From Paenalcaligenes hominis_A (GTDB lineage: Bacteria; Pseudomonadota; Gammaproteobacteria; Burkholderiales; Burkholderiaceae_B): DNA of 64,000 nucleotides. The stretch is from NCBI RefSeq assembly GCF_041359055.1, contig NZ_JBGJKZ010000001.1, forward strand, positions 756,668 through 820,667, given 5' to 3'. Positions 43,220 through 51,789 of this stretch are shown one piece after another; position 1 is the stretch's first letter; each line of letters starts with the position of its first letter. Below the pieces are notes generated by a model, which worked only from the letters and a program-made list of their open reading frames with translations, ran no database searches and was not told where the DNA came from. Position numbers and translations under genes: made by a program.

Positions 43220-44008
43220 TTAAAACAAAGGCAGGCTTGCAGGATCAAACTGCTTTAGCTGCTGGCGAGCCGCGTAAAAGTCGGGTAATAAGCGCTCGAC
43301 CTCTTGCCAAAAAAGCGGGCCATGATTCATTTGTTTAAGGTGAGCGATTTCGTGAGCAACCACGTAATCAATTACCTGAGGCTCGAAGTGAATAAGCCGC
43401 CAATTTAACATGATGACCCCAGCACTTGAACAAGACCCCCAACGTTTTTGGGGGCTAGCCAAACGTAAACGACTAAAGCGATCAGCATAAGAGCAGTGGT
43501 GCAAAAAATGCTGGATACGCTGTTCTAGATAGCTTTTAGCCTGTTGTTGCAGCCAAACATGACAAAGGTCTTGAATGCGTTGGCTGTCGGCGTTTAGATC
43601 TATGTTTAAACACAGCCTATCACCTTTTTGGGGTGCGTGTAGCTCACCACTAAATACACTTTGCCGCAATAGCGGGTTGAGCTGTAGCTGAACTGCTATG
43701 CCTAAATAGGGCAGGTGTCCGCCGTCTTGCCAGATAGTTTGACTCATGGCTTGTTGAGCTAAACGGTCTTGGCGTTCAGATAGCTTACGTAGAATCCATG
43801 CTTTTTTTGCCTGTAATGCCTCGTGGATTTGACTGTCAGCAGCCCAGTGCGGGGCGGTAATAATCAGACCTTCATCACTAACACGTAAGCCAATACTTTT
43901 GCGAGCTGAACGTCGTAATAGATAACCAATACGTTGTGTATTCAGCTCGGTGTGATGCCATTGCGTTTGAGGCGGCAGTTTAGCGGGTTTAAGTAGTTGT
44001 AGCGTCAT
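43220..44008 (-). CDS. YgjP-like zinc metallopeptidase (DUF45)
   Basis: Predicted cytosolic zinc hydrolase of the YgjP/DUF45 group (M48-like). 262 residues from ATG 44008; an in-frame TTG at 44044 would add 12. The HExxH motif appears as VAHEIAHLKQMNH with a downstream FWQEVERLLPDF; KRWGSCSSAGVIMLNWRL is the family signature just before it. It starts inside the end of plsC (overlap about 20 bases). The physiological substrate is unknown. Confidence 0.85.
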   Translation of the reverse strand: MTLQLLKPAKLPPQTQWHHTELNTQRIGYLLRRSARKSIGLRVSDEGLIITAPHWAADSQIHEALQAKKAWILRKLSERQDRLAQQAMSQTIWQDGGHLPYLGIAVQLQLNPLLRQSVFSGELHAPQKGDRLCLNIDLNADSQRIQDLCHVWLQQQAKSYLEQRIQHFLHHCSYADRFSRLRLASPQKRWGSCSSAGVIMLNWRLIHFEPQVIDYVVAHEIAHLKQMNHGPLFWQEVERLLPDFYAARQQLKQFDPASLPLF

Positions 44009-44723
44009 AGCGTTCAGGGTTAAGACGCCGCATTTCTGTTTCAATCCAGGTTTCGACTTCTTTGTTAACGTCTGCGGTGGTACGGCCTTCGGTGGAAATT
44101 AATGGGCCTATAGAAACGGTAATAAGCCCCGGTTTTTTAATAAACGAGTTGCGTGGCCAACACTCACCGGCGTTGTGAGCAATGGGAATAATAGGGGCCT
44201 GACATCGTACCGCTAATGCCGCACCGCCTTGTTTATAGCGCACGGTTTTTCCAGGGGCTACCCGTGTGCCCTCGGGAAAGAGTAAAGGCCAACGCCCTTC
44301 ATTCAAACGCAGCTGTCCCAGTTGCACTACTTGCTCAAACGCATCTCGACTTTTGGCGCGATTAATAGGAATCATACGCAATAAGGCTAAGCCCCAGCCA
44401 AAGAAAGGAACACGGTTGAGCTCACGTTTGTACACAAAGCAGACATCACGCGGCATATGTGCTGTAAAAAATAAGGTTTCCCACGCTGACTGGTGCTTAG
44501 AGAGAATGACAGCAGCACCGTCAGGTAAATGCTCAGTACCGATCATGCGCCAACGTAGCCCAAGAATCCACTTGGCTCCCCAAATCATTAAGCGGGGCCA
44601 GCCTGAAGTCAGCGTATAACGCCAGTGCAACGGCAAGGGAGCCCAGAGTAGACACGCAAACGCATACGGGATGACCGTAATGATCATGAAAAGCTGATAA
44701 ATAAAAGCGCGTAGATACAGCAT
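43989..44723 (-). CDS. plsC: 1-acyl-sn-glycerol-3-phosphate acyltransferase PlsC
   Basis: Membrane acyltransferase making phosphatidic acid from lysophosphatidic acid. 244 residues. The catalytic box reads SKHQSAWET, an HX4E form instead of the HX4D of E. coli PlsC; I recall similar HQS-WET forms in other betaproteobacterial homologues. Motif III LFPEGTRVAPG and motif IV APIIPIAHNAG are present, with two hydrophobic segments at the N-terminus. The ATG overlaps the gmhB stop (TAATG). Confidence 0.9.
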   Translation of the reverse strand: MLYLRAFIYQLFMIITVIPYAFACLLWAPLPLHWRYTLTSGWPRLMIWGAKWILGLRWRMIGTEHLPDGAAVILSKHQSAWETLFFTAHMPRDVCFVYKRELNRVPFFGWGLALLRMIPINRAKSRDAFEQVVQLGQLRLNEGRWPLLFPEGTRVAPGKTVRYKQGGAALAVRCQAPIIPIAHNAGECWPRNSFIKKPGLITVSIGPLISTEGRTTADVNKEVETWIETEMRRLNPERYDATTT

Positions 44724-45259
44724 TAGAAAGAGGTTAACCAGTAATTGACCGTAGCCGCTAGATCAGCATGGATCGTTGTGCCCGAAGGCAGGGAGTGCTG
44801 TTGAGTTGTTAAGCCATTGCCTGTCAGTACCAAAGCTGTTTGACAGCCGACCTGGGCAGCGGCCTGTAAGTCACGCAATGAGTCACCTACAGAAACACAA
44901 TGGCTAGGATCTAAATCGTAGCGATGCAGTATTTCTGTAAATAACCCAGATAAAGGTTTACGACATGAGCACCCATCGTTTGGGCCGTGGGGGCAGATAA
45001 AAATAGCATCTACGTGCCCCCCAACCGCTGCCAGCTCACGACGTAATTTTAAATGCATGGCATTTAATGTATCCATGTCAAATAAACCACGTGCTAAACC
45101 GGATTGGTTGGTGGCAATAACCACACGCCAACCCGCATGGTTAAGGCGTGCGATGGCTTCTAGGCTGCCAGGTAAGGCAACCCACTCTTCTGGTGATTTC
45201 ACAAAAGCACTGGAGTCATAGTTTATGACTCCATCGCGATCTAAAATAGCGGTTTTCAC
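44723..45259 (-). CDS. gmhB: D-glycero-beta-D-manno-heptose-1,7-bisphosphate 7-phosphatase GmhB
   Basis: HAD phosphatase of ADP-heptose synthesis for the LPS inner core. 178 residues, GTG start overlapping the glyS stop (TAGTG). Motif I ILDRDGVIN (nucleophile D7, D9), motif II ATNQSGLARG and the zinc-binding cysteine loop CPHGPNDGCSCRKP are all diagnostic of GmhB; GDSLRDLQAA is motif IV. Runs in the glyQ-glyS-gmhB-plsC order common in betaproteobacteria. Confidence 0.94.
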   Translation of the reverse strand: MKTAILDRDGVINYDSSAFVKSPEEWVALPGSLEAIARLNHAGWRVVIATNQSGLARGLFDMDTLNAMHLKLRRELAAVGGHVDAIFICPHGPNDGCSCRKPLSGLFTEILHRYDLDPSHCVSVGDSLRDLQAAAQVGCQTALVLTGNGLTTQQHSLPSGTTIHADLAATVNYWLTSF

Positions 45260-47394
45260 TAGGCAAGCAAGGAAAGATCAGCCACTTGATTCATGGCTTG
45301 GTGTAACTGTTTTAATAAAGCAAGGCGATTATTGCGTAAGGCAGGGTCCTCAGCCATTACCATGACATCATTAAAAAACTGATCGACGGGGTCTTTAGCA
45401 GCGGCAAGAGTGGCTAATGAGGCGCTAAAGTCTCCTTGGTTAAATTGCTGTTGAGCTACAGGAGCGAGTTGGTTTAACTGTTGTGTTAGGACTTGCTCGG
45501 CGGACTCTTGAAGTAGTTGTGGATCTAAGGGGGGGATAGCCTCTGTGTGACGCTGTAATAGATTGCTAACCCGTTTGTTGGCTGCAGCCAGTGACTCGGC
45601 CTCTGGGCGCTGTGCAAAAGCAATACAAGCTTGTACACGTGCTTGAACCTGCTGTAGAGGAGGTTGCAACGCTAATACGGCCTCAACGACTTTGCGATCT
45701 GCGTGTTGTACTAATTGGTTGCGATAACGCTCGTAGATAAAGTTTATTACCTCGTCAACGGTATTATCGGCTAAGACACCCGGCTCAAAACCCGCTGCGC
45801 TGTATTCCAATAGCTGACGTAAATCTAAGGAGTGGTTAGCGAAATAGCCCCCTTGATTAAGTTGTTCAAAAGCACTGATTAGGCCCAGCGCGGCACGACG
45901 TAATGCATAGGGGTCACGCTCGCCGGTAGGTGCTAGACCAATGCCCCAAATGCCGATAAGGGTTTCAGCGCGCTCTGCTAGAAACAATAAGGTAGCGATT
46001 ATGTTTTCTGAGCTAACAGCTTGATGAATACGATGCTCGTATTGATGTTTTAAGGCATTAACTATAGCCGCATCCTCACCATCAGCCTCTGCATAGTAGG
46101 CACCCATAATACCTTGTAGCTCGGGGAATTCACCTACCATTAAGGTGTTTAGGTCGGCTTTGGCTAACAGAGCCGCACGATCAGCTAAATTGCGATCAGC
46201 GCCGAGCTGGTCGGCCAGATAGGTAGCAAGACGACGCAAGCGTTCTACGCGCACGCGTTGTGAACCCAGTTTGTTGTGATAGACACTGTTTTCTAAGCTA
46301 TGGACGCGATCAGCCAACTGCTGCTTGCGATCTGTTTCAAAGAAAAAACGCGCATCGGCTAAACGAGGCAAGATAACGCGCTGGTTGCCTTCGATAATAT
46401 GGGTCGGGTCATCGACGTGCATATTGCTAACGATTAGGAACTGATGCGTTAATGCTTGGGTGTCAGGGTTAAAAAGAGGGAAATAACGTTGATTTAAACG
46501 CATGGTTAAAATCAAACACTCGCTAGGAACCTCGAGAAACACGGGGTCAAACTCGCCTTTATAGACGGTTGGGTGTTCGACCAAAGCGGTAACCTCTTCG
46601 AGTAACGCGGGCACCTCGGGGTCGTTGCCCAAGCTGGCGTGGTAGTGGGCGCAAGCAGCGTCCAGTTGTTGACGAATTTGTTCGCGTCGTTTGGCAAACG
46701 AGGGTACGACCCAGCCGTCGTTTTCAAGCTGTTCTACATAGCTGTCTGCAGAGTGGAGGCTTAGGGGAGCGTCCGTCATGAAGCGGTGTCCTAGCGTTTG
46801 ACGACCAGACTCTAGACCTAGGGTTTGGGCAGGTAAAACGTCATCACCCCACAACACAACCAACCCATGAGCAGGACGCACAAAACGTACACTGGTGACC
46901 CCGTCATTCAGTTGATAACGCATAACCTTGGGAATGGGAAGGTGCGTGACAGCGTAATCGATTGCTTCGTTAATAACATCTGATAAATAGGCACCGGTAG
47001 CCATGCCATTGGCATACAAATAGTCTTGTTTACCATCGGATTTAATTTCTAAGTCGGCCAAGCTGAGATGAGCTAATCCTTTGCCCTCTAGACGTTTTTG
47101 TAGCGGCATTGTCATTTGGCCTTGGGCATCAATACCGACTTTGGTTGGCATGAGCTTTTCGCTAAAGGCTTGATCTGCGGCTTGGTGGGCGACGTTAGTA
47201 ATATGGACAGCAAGACGACGTGGGGTGGCGTATTCAGTGACCTGGCTGTCGTCAGCTAAAAGATGGCGCTCGCGCAATACCTTTGCAATGCCATCGGCAA
47301 ATGCTACGCCCATTTTTTCTAAGGCTTTAGGGGGCAGTTCTTCGGTTTGCAGTTCAACAAGTAGAGAGCGTGTAGACATAGTGTGTTCAGACAT
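45259..47394 (-). CDS. glyS: Glycyl-tRNA synthetase beta subunit
   Basis: Large subunit of the alpha2beta2 glycyl-tRNA synthetase; binds and positions tRNA-Gly. 711 residues. LLVELQTEELPPKALEKMG at the N-terminus, ATPRRLAVHI, and the HD-like central region with YYAEADGEDAAIVNALKHQY are typical. The C-terminal DALR-type anticodon-binding domain ends in NRLALLKQLH. The start overlaps the glyQ stop (TAATG). An internal ATG at 47379 (MSTRSLL) is an alternative start. Confidence 0.96.
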   Translation of the reverse strand: MSEHTMSTRSLLVELQTEELPPKALEKMGVAFADGIAKVLRERHLLADDSQVTEYATPRRLAVHITNVAHQAADQAFSEKLMPTKVGIDAQGQMTMPLQKRLEGKGLAHLSLADLEIKSDGKQDYLYANGMATGAYLSDVINEAIDYAVTHLPIPKVMRYQLNDGVTSVRFVRPAHGLVVLWGDDVLPAQTLGLESGRQTLGHRFMTDAPLSLHSADSYVEQLENDGWVVPSFAKRREQIRQQLDAACAHYHASLGNDPEVPALLEEVTALVEHPTVYKGEFDPVFLEVPSECLILTMRLNQRYFPLFNPDTQALTHQFLIVSNMHVDDPTHIIEGNQRVILPRLADARFFFETDRKQQLADRVHSLENSVYHNKLGSQRVRVERLRRLATYLADQLGADRNLADRAALLAKADLNTLMVGEFPELQGIMGAYYAEADGEDAAIVNALKHQYEHRIHQAVSSENIIATLLFLAERAETLIGIWGIGLAPTGERDPYALRRAALGLISAFEQLNQGGYFANHSLDLRQLLEYSAAGFEPGVLADNTVDEVINFIYERYRNQLVQHADRKVVEAVLALQPPLQQVQARVQACIAFAQRPEAESLAAANKRVSNLLQRHTEAIPPLDPQLLQESAEQVLTQQLNQLAPVAQQQFNQGDFSASLATLAAAKDPVDQFFNDVMVMAEDPALRNNRLALLKQLHQAMNQVADLSLLA

Positions 47395-48302
47395 TAGCGG
47401 TTCTCCTGAGCTGGCTGTTTAGGCAGCATGGGGAAACCAAGTTCTTCGCGAGAGGTGTAATAGGCTTGGGCTACGCCACGGGCTAGATTACGGATACGAC
47501 CAATATAAGCAGCGCGTTCAGTCACACTAATAGCGCCTCGTGCATCTAGCATATTAAACGTATGGGCTGCTTTTAGGGTTTGTTCGTAAGCAGGTAGAGC
47601 TAAAGGTAGATCAATCAGTTTTTTGGCTTCAGCTTCGTGGTTATTAAAGTGAGCAAACAGCATATCGGTATTAGCGTGCTCAAAGTTATAAGTGGATTGT
47701 TCCACTTCGTTTTGATGAAACACATCACGATAATAAATAACCTTGCCTTGATTGTTTTTGGTCCAGACCAAGTCATACACGCTCTCTACGCCTTGTAGGT
47801 ACATGGCTAAACGTTCGAGTCCGTAAGTGATCTCGCCAGTAGCAGGCACGCAGTCTAGACCGCCTACTTGTTGGAAGTACGTAAACTGGGTGACTTCCAT
47901 ACCGTTTAACCAGACCTCCCAACCTAAGCCCCATGCACCTAAGGTTGGATTTTCCCAGTCGTCTTCTACAAAGCGAATATCGTGGACTTTAGGATCAATG
48001 CCGATGGATTTTAAGGAGCCTATATATAGATCGACAATGTTTTCGGGTGCAGGTTTTAAGACGACTTGGTACTGGTAATAATGCTGTAAGCGGTTTGGGT
48101 TGTCGCCATAGCGTCCGTCTGTAGGGCGACGGGACGGTTGTACATAGGCGGCAGACCACGGCTCGGGCCCTATAGCACGCAAAAAAGTAGCGGTATGAGA
48201 GGTACCCGCGCCGACTTCCATATCAAAGGGTTGCAACAAGGTACAACCTTGTTGATCCCAGTAGTGAGAGAGTTGCAGTATGAGTTGTTGAAAGGTAAGC
48301 AT
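47394..48302 (-). CDS. glyQ: Glycyl-tRNA synthetase alpha subunit
   Basis: Catalytic class II core of the tetrameric glycyl-tRNA synthetase. 302 residues from ATG 48302 (MLTFQQLILQLSHYWDQQGC); the in-frame extension to 48335 is not family-like. LQPFDMEVGAGTSHTATFLR, YVQPSRRPTDGRYGDNPNR and the GLGWEVWLNGMEVTQFTYFQ stretch are near-invariant in the family. First gene of an operon running to gloA. Confidence 0.96.
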   Translation of the reverse strand: MLTFQQLILQLSHYWDQQGCTLLQPFDMEVGAGTSHTATFLRAIGPEPWSAAYVQPSRRPTDGRYGDNPNRLQHYYQYQVVLKPAPENIVDLYIGSLKSIGIDPKVHDIRFVEDDWENPTLGAWGLGWEVWLNGMEVTQFTYFQQVGGLDCVPATGEITYGLERLAMYLQGVESVYDLVWTKNNQGKVIYYRDVFHQNEVEQSTYNFEHANTDMLFAHFNNHEAEAKKLIDLPLALPAYEQTLKAAHTFNMLDARGAISVTERAAYIGRIRNLARGVAQAYYTSREELGFPMLPKQPAQENR

Positions 48303-48538
48303 TGCAAGTAGGCCAAATAAACGTTGTGTCCGCAAAATAAAGAATTTTACCTTTTGTGCGGGCTGAGATATAGCTTTACGCTATTTTGCCATGATTAGAG
48401 ATCTGTGTTGCGGACACAAGGCGGGCAAAAGCCGAATAAGAAGTAAAAAGATCGTATGATAAACAGTTTAGATTGAACTGATCGATAAAGTAAATTAAGT
48501 CGCTTTTTTCAAATACACCTGAATGAAAAGGGAGCACC

Positions 48539-49306
48539 ATGGCAGAATTGGTAAAGGTAGACATTCAAGATCAAGTGCTAATCATTACGCTAAATCGTCC
48601 TGAGGCTCGTAATGCAGTGAATTACGAAACGGCAGTACAGTTAGCAGCAGCATTAGATGAGCTGGACGCCAATCCAGATCTTACTGTTGGGATTTTAACA
48701 GGCGCAAATAATACATTTTGTGCGGGGATGGATTTAAAAGCATTTGCTAAAGACGGCCAGCGCCCTTATGTGGGTCGTCGTGGCTTTGCTGGCATTTGTG
48801 AGCAACCCCCACGTAAACCGCTAATTGCAGCCATTGAAGGCTATGCGTTAGCGGGGGGCTTAGAAATTGCCATGGCTTGTGACATGATTGTAGCGGGGGC
48901 TAGCGCTAAATTTGGTTTGCCTGAAACCAAACGCGGTATTGTGCCTGGGTCAGGCGGCATGTTGCGTTTGCCTGCTCGCGTTCCATACGTGGTAGCCATG
49001 GAGCTGGTCTTAACCGGTGATATGTTCAGCGCGGAACAAGCAGCGGCGTGGGGGCTAATTAACCGAGTCGTGCCCCACGGCGAGGCTCTACAAGGGGCAC
49101 TCGACTTAGCGGCTCGTATTAAGGAAAATGGCCCAATGGCGGTGCAGGTGGCTAAACAAGTGATTTCTCAGTCTAAAGACTGGCCCCAAGAACATATGTT
49201 TGATTTGCAGCGCCCCCGCATTGATGCCGTTTTTGTTTCAGCAGACGCCAAAGAAGGTGCTACTGCTTTTGCAGAAAAACGCAAACCTATTTGGCAAGGA
49301 AAATAA
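48539..49306 (+). CDS. Enoyl-CoA hydratase/isomerase (crotonase family)
   Basis: Crotonase-fold enzyme acting on acyl-CoA, probably hydrating a trans-2-enoyl-CoA. 255 residues with AAAGGGAG a few bases before the ATG. NRPEARNAV, the oxyanion-hole loop FCAGMDLKAF and GYALAGGLEIAMACDM, and FGLPETKRGIVPGSGGMLRL carry the two catalytic-site Glu candidates. The exact substrate is not readable. It stands alone, 236 bases from divergent glyQ and 58 bases before the fumarase gene. Confidence 0.88.
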   Translation: MAELVKVDIQDQVLIITLNRPEARNAVNYETAVQLAAALDELDANPDLTVGILTGANNTFCAGMDLKAFAKDGQRPYVGRRGFAGICEQPPRKPLIAAIEGYALAGGLEIAMACDMIVAGASAKFGLPETKRGIVPGSGGMLRLPARVPYVVAMELVLTGDMFSAEQAAAWGLINRVVPHGEALQGALDLAARIKENGPMAVQVAKQVISQSKDWPQEHMFDLQRPRIDAVFVSADAKEGATAFAEKRKPIWQGK

Positions 49307-49364
49307 TCCTGTTTGTTTTGGCTTTGTCACCGCAAAGCCGTTTGTTTAATTAATACAATACATC

Positions 49365-50888
49365 ATGACAACACTCATTAAAGAAAGCGATTTAATCCAA
49401 TCCCTGGCGGATGCAGTGCAGTTCATTAGTTTTTACCATCCTGAAGACTATATTCAACATTTGGCCCGCGCCTACGAGCGAGAGCAAAGCCCAGCAGCTA
49501 AAGACGCTATTGCGCAGATTTTGACTAATTCACGTATGTCAGCGTTGGGCAAACGTCCTATGTGTCAGGATACCGGTGTAGTCAACGTATTTTTAAAAGT
49601 GGGCATGAATGTCCGTTTTGACAGTGAGCGTTCTTTACAGGAAATCTGTGACGAAGGGGTGCGCCAAGGTTATACCAATCCAGATAATCCTTTACGTGCC
49701 TCAGTGTTAGACGATCCTATTTTCGCGCGTAAAAACACACGTGATAACACCCCCTGTATTGTGAATGTTGAGTTGGTGCCAGGTAACACTATAGAGGTGG
49801 GCGTAGCGGCTAAAGGGGGTGGCTCTGAGAACAAAAGTCGTTTTGCGATGCTTAACCCTAGCGAATCCATTGTTGATTGGGTGGTAGAACAACTGCCTCA
49901 AATGGGTGCAGGTTGGTGTCCTCCTGGTGTGCTGGGTATTGGTGTAGGTGGCACAGCGGAAAAAGCCATGCTGATGGCTAAACAGTCATTGATGGATGAC
50001 ATTGACATGTTTGAGCTGCTAGAGCGTGGCCCCCAAAACAAACTCGAAGAAATGCGCATTGAAATTTATAACCGTGTGAATGAGTTAGGTATAGGGGCTC
50101 AAGGTCTTGGGGGGTTAACTACAGTATTGGATGTCAAGATTCATACATTCCCCACCCATGCTGCTTCTAAGCCTGTGGCGCTGATTCCAAACTGTGCGGC
50201 AACCCGTCATGTGGACTTTGTGTTAGATGGTTCAGGCCCTGCTACGTTAACCCCACCTTCCATGGATGTTTGGCCTGAAGTAGAATGGGCACCCGATTAC
50301 AATAAATCCAAACCAGTCAATTTGGACACGCTTACCGCCGAAGAGGTGGCTAGCTGGAAGCCAGGCGAGACCTTGCTATTATCTGGTAAAGTCTTAACAG
50401 GTCGTGATGCAGCACATAAACGCATTCAAACCTTATTGGCAGCGGGTGAACCGTTGCCTGTCGATTTTACAAACCGTGTTATTTACTATGTGGGTCCTGT
50501 AGATCCAGTGCGTGACGAGGCGGTAGGCCCTGCCGGTCCTACCACCGCTACCCGTATGGATAGTTTTACTGACATGATGCTAGGTCAAACAGGTTTAATT
50601 TCCATGATTGGTAAAGGCGAGCGCGGCCCTAAAGCCATCGAGGCCATTAAAAAACACAAATCAGCTTCTTTAATGGCTGTGGGCGGAGCCGCTTATTTAG
50701 TGTCTAAAGCCATTCAAACAGCAAAGGTAGTGGGCTTCGAAGACCTTGGCATGGAAGCCATCTATGAGTTTGAAGTTAAAGACATGCCGGTAACGGTAGC
50801 GGTGGATTCTCAAGGTGTATCGGTACATAACACCGGGCCAGCTCATTGGCGTCAACTGATTAAAGAAATTCCCATTGTGGCGTCTTAA
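49365..50888 (+). CDS. Class I fumarate hydratase (4Fe-4S)
   Basis: Iron-sulfur fumarase converting fumarate to malate in the TCA cycle. 507 residues. The alpha domain has the Cys in GKRPMCQDTGVVNVF and GWCPPGVLGIGVGG, and the third cluster Cys is in LIPNCAATRHVDFV; the beta domain begins near 330 (LNLDTLTAEEV-like) and contains GPAGPTTATRMDSF. All three cluster cysteines appear intact. It resembles FumA/FumB in its single-chain form. Oxygen-sensitive by family. A strong terminator follows. Confidence 0.93.
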   Translation: MTTLIKESDLIQSLADAVQFISFYHPEDYIQHLARAYEREQSPAAKDAIAQILTNSRMSALGKRPMCQDTGVVNVFLKVGMNVRFDSERSLQEICDEGVRQGYTNPDNPLRASVLDDPIFARKNTRDNTPCIVNVELVPGNTIEVGVAAKGGGSENKSRFAMLNPSESIVDWVVEQLPQMGAGWCPPGVLGIGVGGTAEKAMLMAKQSLMDDIDMFELLERGPQNKLEEMRIEIYNRVNELGIGAQGLGGLTTVLDVKIHTFPTHAASKPVALIPNCAATRHVDFVLDGSGPATLTPPSMDVWPEVEWAPDYNKSKPVNLDTLTAEEVASWKPGETLLLSGKVLTGRDAAHKRIQTLLAAGEPLPVDFTNRVIYYVGPVDPVRDEAVGPAGPTTATRMDSFTDMMLGQTGLISMIGKGERGPKAIEAIKKHKSASLMAVGGAAYLVSKAIQTAKVVGFEDLGMEAIYEFEVKDMPVTVAVDSQGVSVHNTGPAHWRQLIKEIPIVAS

Positions 50889-50903
50889 TTAGGGACAACC
50901 ATG

Positions 50904-50930
50904 AAAACCCCGCCTAGGCGGGGTTTTTTT
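50904..50930 (+). terminator. Terminator after fumarase
   Basis: Perfect palindromic stem AAAACCCCGCC / GGCGGGGTTTT with a two-base centre, running into seven T. It begins 15 bases after the stop. The following 180 bases up to tctD hold no gene I can support and presumably carry the tct promoter. Confidence 0.88.
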
Positions 50931-51111
50931 ACTCTGTTTAGCATAGGATAATAGCTTCTACCGTGTAGAGTGGTGCACGTATTTCGTAGGTCTTTGCTAT
51001 AGAGCACTAGTGTTTTTTCTTTAAAGCCAACGTATGCGTTTGGTTTGAGCTATTACACGCTGTCCACAGTGGTCAAGGCTAAAATAAAACCCGTCATCAT
51101 AGTGAAAGCAA

Positions 51112-51789
51112 ATGCGAATTTTATTGATTGAAGATGAAAAAGAGTTAGCGCACTGGTTAGTTCGAGCTCTAGAGCAGCGTGCGGGCTTTATTGTGGATTG
51201 GGCTGCTGATGGCTTACTCGCCTCAAAACGTTTGCAGGTTGAAGAGTTCGATGCCATTGTGTTGGATTTGGGCTTGCCTTCGCTGAGTGGCGAGGAGGTA
51301 TTACGTCGGTTGCGTGAACAAGACGTACGCACGCCGGTATTAATACTCACAGCCCGAGGTGCTTTGCATGAACGGGTTAGCTTGTTGCATTTGGGGGCAG
51401 ATGATTTTTTAAGCAAACCCTTTGAACTTGAGGAATTAGAGGCTCGTCTGTTTGCTTTAATCCGTCGCAGCCGAGGTCAGCAACATACCCTATTGCGATG
51501 TGGTCCATTATGTTTTGACAGCAGTAGTCAACTTTTTTATTTAAATGAGCAACTGTTAGAACTGTCGCCCCGTGAGCGTGCTGTGCTAAGGGTGTTATTG
51601 CAGCGCAGTAATGAGCCAGTGAACAAGGAATACATAGCACACCGTGTGTTTACTGATGATGAAGAGGTTCATCTCGAGGTGGTCGAGGTATTAATTCATC
51701 GTATTCGTAAAAAAATTCAAAATAGTGGGGTGCATATCTTGACGCAGCGAGGAGTTGGCTATGTTTTGGCAGAGGTTGAGCAGCAATAA
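51112..51789 (+). CDS. tctD: Response regulator TctD-like (OmpR family)
   Basis: Cytosolic transcription factor expected to switch on tricarboxylate uptake when phosphorylated by the adjacent kinase. 225 residues. Receiver domain with acidic pocket IEDE (7-10), phospho-acceptor D52 (IVLDLGLPS) and K near 104 (FLSKPFELEEL). The C-terminal OmpR-type winged helix includes LSPRERAVLRVLLQR and TQRGVGYVL. The naming rests on the neighbouring tctE and tctCBA; QseB-like regulators look similar. It overlaps the kinase gene. Confidence 0.85.
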   Translation: MRILLIEDEKELAHWLVRALEQRAGFIVDWAADGLLASKRLQVEEFDAIVLDLGLPSLSGEEVLRRLREQDVRTPVLILTARGALHERVSLLHLGADDFLSKPFELEELEARLFALIRRSRGQQHTLLRCGPLCFDSSSQLFYLNEQLLELSPRERAVLRVLLQRSNEPVNKEYIAHRVFTDDEEVHLEVVEVLIHRIRKKIQNSGVHILTQRGVGYVLAEVEQQ

